From a virus, in IMG/VR virus record IMGVR_UViG_3300032334_000556, positions 38,517 through 102,516 of that record: DNA of 64,000 bases. One strand, written 5' to 3'. Shown here piece after piece: positions 31,421-40,624 of this stretch; within the stretch, counting starts at the first letter, position 1; each line of letters opens with the position of its first letter. A model generated the notes under the pieces. That model was not told the origin of the DNA and did no database searches. It saw only the letters and a list, made by a program, of their open reading frames with translations. A program made the translations under genes and the position numbers.

Positions 31421-31918
31421 ATGGTACATAAATTCATTCCGACCATTTTCGGTCAAGACTTTGATAGAGTGTTTGTTGGTTTTGATGAGCAATTCAATCA
31501 ACTAGCAAAACTGCATGATGATCTAACAAAAAATATCCCAAACTACCCACCTTACAACATCAAGAAGACAGACGAGAACAAGTATGTCATCGAGATCGCT
31601 GTTGCTGGCTTTGCTAAGCAAGACATCGAGATTGAGATTGATGGAGACAAGTTGATTGTTAAGGGCACTACTGCAGAAGATGGTTCTGACTATGTCTTCA
31701 AAGGTATTGCTAATCGTGCGTTTACTCGTACATTCGCACTTAATGATCAAACAGAAATTAAGGATGCGGAAATGTTCAATGGCATGCTAAAGATTTTCTT
31801 AGAGCGTGTTATTCCTGAACACAAAAAGCCAAAAAAGATTGAAGTGAAAGACGCGAAAGCATCTAAGAAACAACTTCTAACAGAGGAAGAGCAAGATGCG
31901 ATCACTGAAACTCTTTAA
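31421..31918 (+). CDS. Small heat shock protein Hsp20
   Basis: The 165-residue protein has an alpha-crystallin domain at about residues 45-135: YNIKKTDENKYVIEIAVAGF, IEIEIDGDKLIVKG, FTRTFALND and the closing GMLKIFLER. It is IbpA-like and would prevent aggregation of phage or host proteins; Hsp20 is common in marine T4-like phages. The ATG at 31421 has AGGAG 7 bases upstream, better than the in-frame start at 31352, which lies in the structured leader. Confidence 0.93.
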   Translation: MVHKFIPTIFGQDFDRVFVGFDEQFNQLAKLHDDLTKNIPNYPPYNIKKTDENKYVIEIAVAGFAKQDIEIEIDGDKLIVKGTTAEDGSDYVFKGIANRAFTRTFALNDQTEIKDAEMFNGMLKIFLERVIPEHKKPKKIEVKDAKASKKQLLTEEEQDAITETL

Positions 31919-32012
31919 ACTAATTGGTACATTTTTCAAATCAATTCTTGAATCAATTGGTGAAGCACGCAAAGCACGTGCGGATGCAATAACAAGAGGT
32001 ATTGGAAGATGA
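31896..32012 (+). CDS. Small basic helical protein
   Basis: An AGAGGAAG site precedes this 38-residue frame that overlaps the end of hsp20 by 23 bases. The product is an amphipathic, basic helix (KLFKLIGTFFKSILESIGEA). It is coupled to the next micro-gene. Translation is plausible but unproven. Confidence 0.5.
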   Translation: MRSLKLFKLIGTFFKSILESIGEARKARADAITRGIGR

Positions 32013-32089
32013 ACAACTGGATCCCAATGACAGATGATGATTGGGATTGGGTGAATGAAAAGTCACCTGAACCAAAACCAGTGAAATAA
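32009..32089 (+). CDS. Acidic Trp-rich micropeptide
   Basis: The 26-residue frame starts at an ATG overlapping the previous stop (ATGA) after TTGGAAG. It contains MTDDDWDWVNEK. Small acidic Trp-rich peptides like this recur in marine phages. Modest confidence because of length. Confidence 0.45.
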   Translation: MNNWIPMTDDDWDWVNEKSPEPKPVK

Positions 32090-32093
32090 AAAC

Positions 32094-32113
32094 AAGGGAG
32101 CTTCGGCTCCCTT
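32094..32113 (+). terminator. TTCG hairpin after the hsp20 operon
   Basis: AAGGGAGC pairs perfectly with GCTCCCTT around TTCG. The tail is not T-rich, so it may stabilise rather than terminate. Confidence 0.65.
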
Positions 32114-32135
32114 CATGCATCTGATAAATAAATGC

Positions 32136-32348
32136 ATGAGTATAAAAAAAGTCACCATCGGTAAAGGAATTATATCTTACGCAACTGCGATGAGAGGTGA
32201 TTGGCACATCAAAGCGTCCGTATACCTTGATGAGCAGATTATGATTGTTGGTTATAATGAGGTAACAGGCGATTATTTTACTAGAATATTTGGTTCATAT
32301 CAAGAAAGTGTTATGTTTTTAGAGTATTTGACCCTTGGAAAAGTCTAA
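32136..32348 (+). CDS. Small hypothetical protein
   Basis: The 70-residue protein is beta-rich (SYATAMRGDWHIKASVYLDE). I use the ATG at 32136; a GATAAATA late-like box lies 6 bases upstream, which would leave almost no leader, so the start and its promoter are uncertain. No domain recognised. Confidence 0.55.
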   Translation: MSIKKVTIGKGIISYATAMRGDWHIKASVYLDEQIMIVGYNEVTGDYFTRIFGSYQESVMFLEYLTLGKV

Positions 32349-32506
32349 AAAGCGTCCTCATAGGGTCTAAAAACCCAAAAAAACGTCCCTGTAGACCGAT
32401 TTTAGACCCTACAGGGACGATTTTTCTGTCTGGACCGACCTTTACCCCTCCCAAACCACAAAAATCGTCCAAAATCGCTCCAATTTGGTCTTTTTCGGAA
32501 AAACCC
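32349..32506 (+). terminator. Strong terminator with a competing stem
   Basis: CGTCCCTGTAG (32384-32394) pairs perfectly with CTACAGGGACG (32410-32420), followed by ATTTTT. GGGTCTAAAA (32363-32372) can instead pair with TTTTAGACCC (32401-32410), enclosing the first arm. The two folds look mutually exclusive, like an attenuator. The remaining bases to 32506 carry no gene. Confidence 0.7.
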
Positions 32507-32535
32507 TTGACATTTAATAGGTTTCGAGGTATAAT
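32507..32535 (+). promoter_or_regulatory. Sigma70-type promoter
   Basis: TTGACA, 17-base spacer with AATAGGTTTCGAGG, TATAAT, directly after the terminator region. Confidence 0.87.
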
Positions 32536-32566
32536 TATACTATAATTCTTGATTATGGGGTATTGT

Positions 32567-32794
32567 ATGGCTAATAACCACTTTTTGCGTAAAATGGCTT
32601 CTGACGAACTCATGGACACGCTATTCTTCTCTACTGGTAACACAGTATCAAAAACAAAGACAACTGACACTACCACACTCACTGCTGGTAATGTTACTGT
32701 CGCAATCAAGCATAATCGCAACATTAAAATCAACGGAGATTTGTTCAAATCAGTACACGAAGCGAAGTTGAAACTACAAAGGATGATTTTGTAA
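32567..32794 (+). CDS. Small hypothetical protein
   Basis: I choose the ATG at 32567, six bases after GGGG; two earlier starts are in frame. The 75-residue basic, Thr-rich protein has LRKMASDELMDTLFFSTGN and TLTAGNVTVAIKHNRNIKIN. No family recognised. Its stop overlaps the next ATG. Confidence 0.6.
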   Translation: MANNHFLRKMASDELMDTLFFSTGNTVSKTKTTDTTTLTAGNVTVAIKHNRNIKINGDLFKSVHEAKLKLQRMIL

Positions 32795-32967
32795 TGTTAC
32801 CACAATATAAAGTAGTCGCATATCGTCAGGGTTTGGTAATGTCAACAGAACATTGCGACAACTGGCTCGAAGCGGATCAAGCAGCAGAAGAAATGTTACA
32901 GCGTGGCACTCTATATGATGAAGTGCGCATAATTCGAATTGAAAACAAAGGAGAAAACAATGCCTAA
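32794..32967 (+). CDS. Small hypothetical protein
   Basis: The 57-residue acidic protein begins with an ATG overlapping the previous stop (TAATG). It has the pattern YKVVAYRQGLVMSTEHCDNW then a helix with EADQAAEEML, like small protein modules in phage early operons. It overlaps the next start by 8 bases. Confidence 0.6.
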   Translation: MLPQYKVVAYRQGLVMSTEHCDNWLEADQAAEEMLQRGTLYDEVRIIRIENKGENNA

Positions 32968-33454
32968 TTGGTGTGATAATAGTATGCGTATTTCTAACGC
33001 AGACAAAGCAAAGGTTGATGCGCTAGAAGCAGTTCTTTCTGATAAAGATAATCAACAAGTATTTCAACATCTTGTACCGAATCCGACTGGTGAGTGGGAT
33101 TATGGATGGTCAGTTGAAAACTGGGGAACGAAATGGGAACTTAGAATTATTGATTGGGAACGCAGCGACGATGAGACAATTTGGATTTCTTTCGAAACTG
33201 CTTGGTCACCACCAATCGCATTTTACAACACAATTACTGAAGAAGGTTGGCAAGTAGAAGCATACTATCATGAACCAGGAATGTCGTTCTGTGGTTCGTT
33301 TGTTGATGGCGAAGAATATTATTTTGAATACGATATTTCTGACTTAGAATCGTTGGAAAATATTCCTAGCGATATTGAAGAATTCGCAGGTTTAATTGAC
33401 TATCATCATCACTTAAAAGAAGATGGTCATTTTGATGAGGAAACTGAACAATGA
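32960..33454 (+). CDS. MPNWCxN-type conserved phage protein
   Basis: This 164-residue acidic protein opens MPNWCDNSMRIS, the signature of a family found in phages and plasmids (DUF1281-like). The body has a ferredoxin-like alternation with Trp-rich strands (GWSVENWGTKWELRIIDWE) and ends His/Asp/Glu-rich. GGAG precedes the ATG at 32960. Function unknown. Confidence 0.75.
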   Translation: MPNWCDNSMRISNADKAKVDALEAVLSDKDNQQVFQHLVPNPTGEWDYGWSVENWGTKWELRIIDWERSDDETIWISFETAWSPPIAFYNTITEEGWQVEAYYHEPGMSFCGSFVDGEEYYFEYDISDLESLENIPSDIEEFAGLIDYHHHLKEDGHFDEETEQ

Positions 33455-34020
33455 TGTATATGTTTGACATCGAGACTCTCGGTGTAGAGTCTACTACTGT
33501 TGTGTTGTCTGCTGCGATTATCGCATTTGACCCAAACGATAAAACACAAACCTACGATGACTATATCTCCGAAGCACTGTTTGTAAAGTTTAATGTGCAG
33601 GAACAAGTAGCTAAGTATAAACGTACGATTGATAAATCTACCATTGAGTGGTGGTCAAATCAACATGACTACGTTCGCAAGGTAAGTTTCATTCCGAGTG
33701 AGGAAGACGACCTAGAAGCGATCGAAGGCATCAATCGACTTCGTGATTACATTGGAGATCCAGGTAAAAATACATTTTGGGCACGTGGTTCACTAGATCA
33801 AATGGCGATTGACAGTTTGTGTAAAGTCACAGGTCAAGAGTTACTCGCACCATATAATCAATGGCGAGATGTAAGAACAGCATTAGACTGTTTAACAACA
33901 ACAGCAAAAAATGGTTACTGTGATTTAACAATTCCTTTCGACAAGGGATCAAATGTAATTAAACATCATCCTGTGCATGACTGCGCATATGACATCATGC
34001 AACTAGTACATGGAAAATAA
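33451..34020 (+). CDS. dexA: DexA-like 3'-5' exonuclease
   Basis: The 189-residue protein has the DEDD exonuclease pattern: FDIETLG (D6, E8), KSTIEWWSNQ, the central RGSLDQMAID, WRDVRTALD and C-terminal HDCAYDI. These blocks match T4 DexA (227 residues), a DNA exonuclease. It overlaps the previous gene by 4 bases and sits next to the polymerase gene. Confidence 0.85.
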   Translation: MMYMFDIETLGVESTTVVLSAAIIAFDPNDKTQTYDDYISEALFVKFNVQEQVAKYKRTIDKSTIEWWSNQHDYVRKVSFIPSEEDDLEAIEGINRLRDYIGDPGKNTFWARGSLDQMAIDSLCKVTGQELLAPYNQWRDVRTALDCLTTTAKNGYCDLTIPFDKGSNVIKHHPVHDCAYDIMQLVHGK

Positions 34021-34023
34021 TTA

Positions 34024-36525
34024 ATGGAATTTTATACAAATGTGTTCCCTCTGGGAAACAAACTTTGTGTACGTGGATATCAAAACGGAAAACAATATAC
34101 AGACAAAATAGATTTCAAGCCAACACTCTACGCATCATCTAAGAGTAAAAATGCTGGTGAAATTTTCCGTACACTTGATGGTGAGGTTGTTTACTCAATT
34201 CGTCCAGGATCTATTCGCGACTCAAAAGAATTTATTGATCGTTACAAAGACGTTCAAGGATTCAGGGTATATGGTAACACAAACTTTGCTTACCAGTATA
34301 TCTCAGATACATATCCTACTGACATCACATTCAATAAAGATCTAATCAAATGTTTCTCTATTGATATTGAAACCACAACCGAGGAAGGATTTCCTAGCAT
34401 AGAAACTGCTAATGAGGAAATCCTTCTCATCACACTTATGGACAACAAAACCAAAGAGATTCATACCTTTGGTAAAAATCCATACACAGGAAATAGAGAA
34501 GTAAGATTTCATCACTGCGAAAGTGAGCGAGCACTTCTTATGAATTTCCTGGACTTCTGGAAAGAAAACTATCCCGACATCGTTACAGGCTGGAACATCA
34601 ACTTCTTTGATATTCCGTATCTAACACGCAGGATTATGAATGTGCTTGGCGAATCTCATGCTAAGCAACTATCCCCATGGGGTATTATAAACGAACGTAG
34701 GATTCATGTTAAGGGATCTGAAGAAATCTCATATGACATCGCAGGTATTTCTGCTCTTGATTATATTGACTTGTATAAAAAGTTTACTTACTCAATGCAA
34801 GAATCATACAAGTTGGATCACATTGCGTTTGTTGAACTTGGTGAAAACAAATTAGATTATTCTGAATACGATACCTTCAAAGATTTCTATACCTACGGAT
34901 GGAAGAAGTTTGTTGATTATAACATTCATGATACTGTGCTTGTTGACAAACTTGAAGACAAGATGAAGTTGATTGAATTGGCTATGGTTATGGCGTATAA
35001 CGCAAAGGTAAACTATGAGGATGTGTTCTCTCAAGTTAGAATGTGGGATACAATCATTTATAATCATTTGCGTTCTAAAAAGATTGTGATTCCAAACAAA
35101 CAACACAATGATAAAGATTCTGTTATTGAAGGTGCTTATGTTAAAGAACCACTTGTTGGTATGCATAACTGGGTTGTTTCTTTTGACTTGAACAGTCTAT
35201 ATCCTCATTTGATTATGCAATATAACATTAGTCCTGAAACAATGGACGCAGGTTATAAACACGTTGGTGGTGTTGGGTATTTCCTTGAGCATGAAGAAAC
35301 TGGTGGATTTCATGATTTAGATTTATCTTGTACTGCGAATGGTTGGTGTTACCGTAAAGACATCAAAGGTTTTTTGCCTGAGTTGATGGAAACTATGTAC
35401 ATCAATCGTAGTAAAGCAAAGAAACAAATGTTGAAGATTCAACAAGAATATGAAAATACAAAAGACGAATCTCTAACAAATGAGATATCTCGATTGAATA
35501 ATCTTCAGATGGCTCTTAAGATTGCGTTGAACTCAGCTTATGGTGCGTTGGCTAATCAATATTTCCGATATTATGACAAACGCATGTCTGAAGGTATCAC
35601 GTTGAGTGGTCAGTTGTCTATTCGTTGGATGGAAAAGAAATTTAATGAATACTTCAACAAATTGCTCAAGACTGAAAAAGAAGATTATGTAATTGCTGTT
35701 GACACTGACTCTGTATATCTACGATTTGGTCCACTTGTTGATAAAGTATTCACGAAAGAACAACAGAAAGATAAAACAAAAGTTGTTGAATATATTGATA
35801 AGATTTGTGAAGATAAAATTCAATTATACATAGATAAGTGTTATTCTGACTTGGCTCAAAGACAAAACGCATTCTCTCAGAAAATGATTATGAAGCGTGA
35901 AGTTATTGCCGACAAGGGTGTGTGGACTGCGAAGAAGCGTTATGTTCTTAACGTACACAATTCTGAGGGTGTTCAATATGCTGAACCCAAAATGAAAATC
36001 ATGGGTCTTGAGATGGTTAAGTCGTCAACCCCTATGGTAGTTCGTGGTAAATTAAAAGATTCAATGAAGATTTTGATTGCTGGTGATGAGATTCAATTAC
36101 GTAAATTTATTGTTGGTTTTAGAAAAGAGTTTTATGGGTTACCGATTGAAGATATCGCATTCCCACGAAGCGTAAACAATTTGAAAGAGTATTCTGATTC
36201 TGGTTCGATTTATCGCAAATCAACACCGATTCATGTTCGAGGTGCGTTGATGTTCAATCATCACATTAAAGAACTTGGGTTAACAGAATTATACCAACCG
36301 ATTCGTGAAGGCGATAGAATTAAATTTATCTATCTTCGTGAACCAAATACTATTCGTGAAGATGTTATTGCGTTTACTACAACATTACCCAAACAGTTAG
36401 ACCTACATAAATACGTAGATTATGAAAAACAATTTGAAAAAGTTTTCCTTGACCCACTTTCCGCAATTATGAATTCGATTGGCTGGTCTGTTGAAGAAAA
36501 GAATGACTTGGCAGAATTCTTTTAA
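34024..36525 (+). CDS. 43: DNA polymerase gp43
   Basis: This 833-residue family B polymerase is shorter than T4 gp43 (898). It has exonuclease motif I SIDIETT (about 111-117), exo II NFFDIPYL, exo III YNIHDT, polymerase motif A DLNSLYPH (near 390), motif B KIALNSAYGALANQ and motif C VDTDSVY (near 560). It replicates the phage genome with gp45, gp44/62, gp41 and gp61. No intein or intron is visible. Confidence 0.98.
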   Translation: MEFYTNVFPLGNKLCVRGYQNGKQYTDKIDFKPTLYASSKSKNAGEIFRTLDGEVVYSIRPGSIRDSKEFIDRYKDVQGFRVYGNTNFAYQYISDTYPTDITFNKDLIKCFSIDIETTTEEGFPSIETANEEILLITLMDNKTKEIHTFGKNPYTGNREVRFHHCESERALLMNFLDFWKENYPDIVTGWNINFFDIPYLTRRIMNVLGESHAKQLSPWGIINERRIHVKGSEEISYDIAGISALDYIDLYKKFTYSMQESYKLDHIAFVELGENKLDYSEYDTFKDFYTYGWKKFVDYNIHDTVLVDKLEDKMKLIELAMVMAYNAKVNYEDVFSQVRMWDTIIYNHLRSKKIVIPNKQHNDKDSVIEGAYVKEPLVGMHNWVVSFDLNSLYPHLIMQYNISPETMDAGYKHVGGVGYFLEHEETGGFHDLDLSCTANGWCYRKDIKGFLPELMETMYINRSKAKKQMLKIQQEYENTKDESLTNEISRLNNLQMALKIALNSAYGALANQYFRYYDKRMSEGITLSGQLSIRWMEKKFNEYFNKLLKTEKEDYVIAVDTDSVYLRFGPLVDKVFTKEQQKDKTKVVEYIDKICEDKIQLYIDKCYSDLAQRQNAFSQKMIMKREVIADKGVWTAKKRYVLNVHNSEGVQYAEPKMKIMGLEMVKSSTPMVVRGKLKDSMKILIAGDEIQLRKFIVGFRKEFYGLPIEDIAFPRSVNNLKEYSDSGSIYRKSTPIHVRGALMFNHHIKELGLTELYQPIREGDRIKFIYLREPNTIREDVIAFTTTLPKQLDLHKYVDYEKQFEKVFLDPLSAIMNSIGWSVEEKNDLAEFF

Positions 36526-36529
36526 TTAT

Positions 36530-36558
36530 TTGATTTTTAATACGGAATATAGTATAAT
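36530..36558 (+). promoter_or_regulatory. Sigma70-type promoter before the uvsX operon
   Basis: TTGATT, 17-base spacer, TATAAT; the -35 is weaker than in other promoters. Confidence 0.7.
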
Positions 36559-36578
36559 ACTGAAATAAGGAGTTTAAT

Positions 36579-36827
36579 ATGACACAAGAATTTCCAGACA
36601 TCCAAGATGTCGAATTTAAAGATGTAAAAACAGAAGAAATTAATCTCAAGACACCACCAAAAGTTGTTTGTGATAAACATGGTGAGATTGGTGAATACAC
36701 GATTCGTGTAAATATGCCAGAGTTTGGGATTGAGGATGAACACTACTGTTTAGTATGCATCGCTGAATATTTACAGATGATTACTGCTGAAGTTAAATTG
36801 GTACCAAATAAGGAGACACAAGAATGA
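36579..36827 (+). CDS. Small Cys-containing hypothetical protein
   Basis: The 82-residue acidic protein has VVCDKHGEIGEY and HYCLVCIAEY, which may form a zinc site. It is the first gene of the uvsX transcript and overlaps uvsX by 4 bases. Function unknown. Confidence 0.65.
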   Translation: MTQEFPDIQDVEFKDVKTEEINLKTPPKVVCDKHGEIGEYTIRVNMPEFGIEDEHYCLVCIAEYLQMITAEVKLVPNKETQE

Positions 36828-37879
36828 GTTTTTTAAAGAATATCGTAAAGGAACTTGATAATGAATATGCGGGACTTGCTGATGATGGTGTGGTTGGTGA
36901 TACTAGTAGTTTTATCGACACTGGTTCTTATTCCCTTAATGCTCTTGTCAGCGGTAGCATCTATGGTGGTCTTCCTGGCAACAAAGTTACAGCTCTGGCT
37001 GGTGAGTCTTCCACAGGAAAAACATTTTATGCTATTGGCATTGCGAACAATTTTCTACGAACTAATGAACAGGCTGGAGTTATATACTTTGAAACAGAAG
37101 GAGCACTGAACAAAGATATGTTGGTTGAGCGTGGTATTGATACCAAGCGTTTCATGATTGTTCCTGTTTCTACGATTCAAGAATTCCGCACTCAAGCTAC
37201 TAAAGTTTTAGATGCTTATGAAAAAACACCAAAGAAAGATCGTCCACCATTGATGTTCTTTCTTGATTCATTGGGTATGCTCTCAACTTCTAAAGAGATG
37301 GAAGATACACTTGAAGGTAAAGATACTCGTGATATGACACGTGCTCAGTTAATTCGTGGAGCATTTCGTGTTCTATCATTGAAACTATCAAAGTTGGATG
37401 TTGCTATGGTTGTTACTAATCATACCTATGCTGTTGTTGGTGCGTATATGCCAACGAAAACTATGGGTGGTGGTGATGGTCTTAAGTATGCAGCATCTAC
37501 TATTGTGTTTCTGTCGAAATCGCAAGATAAAGACGGCACCGAAGTGGTTGGTAATATTATAAAATGTAAACTGGAAAAATCTCGCTTCACTCGCGAGAAA
37601 TCCATGGTCGAAACTAAACTTTCATTTACCAAAGGTCTTGACCGATACCACGGACTTGCTGATCTTGCGATTGAGGCAGGAATTTGGAAATCCCAAGGTG
37701 GTCGAATTGAAGTCCACGATGGACGTAAAGTGTTCGGCAAAAATATCGCAAATAATCCTTCTGAATTTTTCTCCGAAGATATCTTGAAACAACTTGACAA
37801 ATACTGCAAAAGCAAGTATAATTATGGTAGTGAAGAAGATACCCCACAAGAGATAGAGGAAGAAGTAGATGCGAATTGA
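36824..37879 (+). CDS. uvsX: Recombinase UvsX (RecA-like)
   Basis: The 351-residue protein has Walker A GESSTGKT (60-67), FFLDSLGMLST as Walker B, and the GGGDGLKYAAS loop typical of UvsX. It performs strand exchange with UvsY as mediator, initiating recombination-dependent replication. T4 UvsX has 391 residues. Its 3' end carries a promoter and overlaps gp41 by 11 bases. Confidence 0.96.
   Translation: MSFLKNIVKELDNEYAGLADDGVVGDTSSFIDTGSYSLNALVSGSIYGGLPGNKVTALAGESSTGKTFYAIGIANNFLRTNEQAGVIYFETEGALNKDMLVERGIDTKRFMIVPVSTIQEFRTQATKVLDAYEKTPKKDRPPLMFFLDSLGMLSTSKEMEDTLEGKDTRDMTRAQLIRGAFRVLSLKLSKLDVAMVVTNHTYAVVGAYMPTKTMGGGDGLKYAASTIVFLSKSQDKDGTEVVGNIIKCKLEKSRFTREKSMVETKLSFTKGLDRYHGLADLAIEAGIWKSQGGRIEVHDGRKVFGKNIANNPSEFFSEDILKQLDKYCKSKYNYGSEEDTPQEIEEEVDAN
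37794..37822 (+). promoter_or_regulatory. Promoter inside uvsX, driving gp41
   Basis: TTGACA, 17-base spacer, TATAAT within the last coding part of uvsX, 47 bases before the gp41 ATG. Confidence 0.75.
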
Positions 37880-39263
37880 AGACCAAATCTTCGGTAATTT
37901 ATTGTGTCATGAAGAATATTCAAGAAAGGTTATGCCTTTCCTTCAGCCAGAATATTTTACCGATAGAACTGACAGAGTAGTTTTTGAAGAGATAACAAAA
38001 TTCTTTGTCACATATAATGAAGCACCAACAAAAGATGTATTGAAAATTGAAATCTCAAATCGCACCGATGTAACTGAAGATCAAGTTAGACGTGCGAATG
38101 AGATTCTCGATTCAACCAATTCTGAGAAAACTCATATTGATTGGATCACAACTTCTACTGAAAAGTTTTGTAAAGACAAGGCTGTTTATAATGCGATTAT
38201 CGATTCAATTAAAATTATTGATGGTAAAGATAAGATTAGAACACAAGATGCGATCCCAGATTTATTGTCTAAAGCGTTGGGTGTCACATTCGACTCACAT
38301 GTTGGACATGACTATCTTGATGACTCAGATGCGAGGTATGATTTTTATCACAGAGTTGAAGAGAAAATTCCTTTCGACTTGGAGATCCTTAACAAAATCA
38401 CGAATGGTGGTTTGAGTAAGAAAACTCTCAACATTATTTTGGCAGGTACAGGTGTTGGTAAATCTTTGGCGATGTGTCATTTTGCTGCTGCTAATTTGTT
38501 GACTGGTAAAAATGTATTATACATAACTATGGAGATGGCTGAAGAAAAGATTGCTGAGCGTATTGATGCGAACTTACTTGAGTTGTCAATTGAATCAATC
38601 CCTATGGTTGAGAAACGTGTATTTGATGCTAGACTTGAGAAAGTCCGTAACAAAACACAAGGTAAATTCATTGTTAAAGAATATCCAACTTCTTCTGCTC
38701 ATTCTGGTCATTTCCGAGCATTGATTGAAGAACTTAAGATGAAACGCAATTTCAAACCAGATATTATTTACATTGATTACTTGAACATTTGTTCTTCTCA
38801 AAGAATTCGTATGGGAGCCAATGTAAACTCTTATACATATATTAAGTCGATTGCTGAAGAGTTGCGTGGTTTGGCTGGTGAATATAAAGTACCAATTGTT
38901 TCCGCAACACAAACGACTCGTTCTGGATATGCTAACACAGATCCAGGACTTGAGGATACTTCAGAATCGTTTGGTTTGCCAGCAACTGCCGATTTGATGG
39001 TTGCGTTAATTGCGACTGAAGAGTTGGATCAGATGAATCAGGTTATGGTAAAACAGTTGAAGAATCGTTATTCAGATCCAAATTATTTCAAGCGTTTTGT
39101 TATTGGTATTGATAGAAAGCAAATGAGATTGTATGATGTTGAGATGAGTGCTCAAATGAATATCGCAGGACAGGGAACTGTTGATGATGACACACCTTTG
39201 TTTGATCAGTCTAAGTTTGGCAAAAGAATGAAAGAAAACAATTTTGAGGGATTTAAGGTATGA
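37869..39263 (+). CDS. 41: Replicative helicase gp41
   Basis: This 464-residue DnaB-type helicase (T4 gp41 has 475) has Walker A AGTGVGKS near residue 196, the ITMEMAEEKIAERIDANL block, Walker B IIYIDYLN and the ATQTTRSGY loop. It moves 5'-3' on the lagging strand with gp61 primase (58177). Confidence 0.95.
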   Translation: MRIEDQIFGNLLCHEEYSRKVMPFLQPEYFTDRTDRVVFEEITKFFVTYNEAPTKDVLKIEISNRTDVTEDQVRRANEILDSTNSEKTHIDWITTSTEKFCKDKAVYNAIIDSIKIIDGKDKIRTQDAIPDLLSKALGVTFDSHVGHDYLDDSDARYDFYHRVEEKIPFDLEILNKITNGGLSKKTLNIILAGTGVGKSLAMCHFAAANLLTGKNVLYITMEMAEEKIAERIDANLLELSIESIPMVEKRVFDARLEKVRNKTQGKFIVKEYPTSSAHSGHFRALIEELKMKRNFKPDIIYIDYLNICSSQRIRMGANVNSYTYIKSIAEELRGLAGEYKVPIVSATQTTRSGYANTDPGLEDTSESFGLPATADLMVALIATEELDQMNQVMVKQLKNRYSDPNYFKRFVIGIDRKQMRLYDVEMSAQMNIAGQGTVDDDTPLFDQSKFGKRMKENNFEGFKV

Positions 39264-40582
39264 CAAAAATTATTGTAGCAGATAAAATTCACGATTCAGA
39301 ACATTTACTTGGTATGTTCGTAGATGAATCTCATTATGATCTTTTGGTTGAGGAAGATACTGATTTCTATTTGCCACCTGATCATGAAGACGACAATCCA
39401 CACAGCGAAGCAAAGATCGCTTTTAAATTCCGTAAGAACTTCTTCACCAAAGAAGAACAGGAACAAGCATATGTTGGATTGCGTGAAGCAGCAGTTCGTA
39501 CTGAAAATCGTGGACTTGCTTCTGGTATCAAAGCAGGAACTTCTGTCACAGGCGAAGGACGTGAGTGGGTTACTAACTATCAAGAAGAAATGATTAGTGA
39601 GTTGCTGTCTGCTCGTTTTGCTCGATTGTCTGATGATGATGTTATTACCACAATTAGAGAAAAGTATCCAACACAAGAATCACGTTTGAAAGCATTGGGT
39701 TCTGGTAAAAATAATGTTTGGGTTATCTCACGTTTCCGTAACAAGTTTAATTTCGATGAGTGGGTTGATTCAATCATCAAACTCAATCCAGAAGAACGTG
39801 CGAAAGCAACAGAAGAAGTTATGACTATGATTAGTGAAACATCTTATGGTAATCCAGTTGATTCTGGTATCGCAGGTTGGTTTGATCGTTATCCTAGAAT
39901 TCCTTTTGGTCGTGCGACAACTTATACTCGAGATAATCCTGAGAAGTTTAGAATGGCATATCCATTTCTACAATCATTGGCACGTGGTTTTAAAACACTA
40001 CTACCACAGCGTTATACTAATCAGAAAACAGCAACTGATAAGATTGATCAGAAATTTGTTATTGAGGGAACACCATTTACTACAGTAACAGTTAATAAAA
40101 CATTTCGTACAGCTGCTCATCGTGATGCTGGTGATTTTACTGAAGGTATGTCTAATCTGTTGACATTGTCTAATGATGGTAAATATACAGGTGGTTATTT
40201 AATTTTCCCAGAGATTCGCACTGCTGTTAATGTTCGTCCAGGAGATTTGTTATTGGTAAACAATCATGAAGTTATCCATGGTAACACACCGATTGTTTGT
40301 GAAGAAGGTTCAGAGCGTATTTCTCTTGTTGTTTATCTTCGTGAAAATATGATGCAACTTGGTAGTTGGGAATATGAGAATGCTCGTTATGAGTATGTTG
40401 AATCACGTCGTCTAAATAAAGAACATAAGTTGTGGAAGAAACTTTGGAATGGCGTAAGTCCAGGAATGTGGGATGATGAAGAATGGTATGACTATCTTCG
40501 TAAACAACCAAATGGCGATGCGATGGTTGCTAAGTATCACCCAGCAGCAAATAACGCTGACTTAGATGAATTCTTTGCTTGA
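39260..40582 (+). CDS. TET/JBP-like 2-oxoglutarate dioxygenase
   Basis: The 440-residue protein has a C-terminal oxygenase domain (about 260-375) with the TET/JBP pattern: AAHRDAGDF (H287, D289), GGYLIFPE, VRPGDLLLVNN, HEVIHGN (H340) and SERISLVVYLREN (R353). TET/JBP enzymes hydroxylate thymine or 5-methylcytosine in DNA. The N-terminal 250 residues are a separate unknown region. It overlaps gp41 by 4 bases, and a glycosyltransferase lies two genes on, so a base-modification role is plausible. Another substrate cannot be excluded. Confidence 0.75.
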   Translation: MTKIIVADKIHDSEHLLGMFVDESHYDLLVEEDTDFYLPPDHEDDNPHSEAKIAFKFRKNFFTKEEQEQAYVGLREAAVRTENRGLASGIKAGTSVTGEGREWVTNYQEEMISELLSARFARLSDDDVITTIREKYPTQESRLKALGSGKNNVWVISRFRNKFNFDEWVDSIIKLNPEERAKATEEVMTMISETSYGNPVDSGIAGWFDRYPRIPFGRATTYTRDNPEKFRMAYPFLQSLARGFKTLLPQRYTNQKTATDKIDQKFVIEGTPFTTVTVNKTFRTAAHRDAGDFTEGMSNLLTLSNDGKYTGGYLIFPEIRTAVNVRPGDLLLVNNHEVIHGNTPIVCEEGSERISLVVYLRENMMQLGSWEYENARYEYVESRRLNKEHKLWKKLWNGVSPGMWDDEEWYDYLRKQPNGDAMVAKYHPAANNADLDEFFA

Positions 40583-40607
40583 CAAAAACTCAAATACATA
40601 GTATAAT
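40579..40607 (+). promoter_or_regulatory. Sigma70-type promoter
   Basis: TTGACA overlaps the upstream stop codon; 17-base spacer; TATAAT. Confidence 0.85.
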
Positions 40608-40624
40608 ATACTTTTGGAGTAATT

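Noticed and set aside
32123-32130. GATAAATA as a late promoter for the 32136 gene
   Set aside because: One mismatch to consensus and only six bases before the ATG, much closer than the 25-50 bases typical of the other late promoters here.
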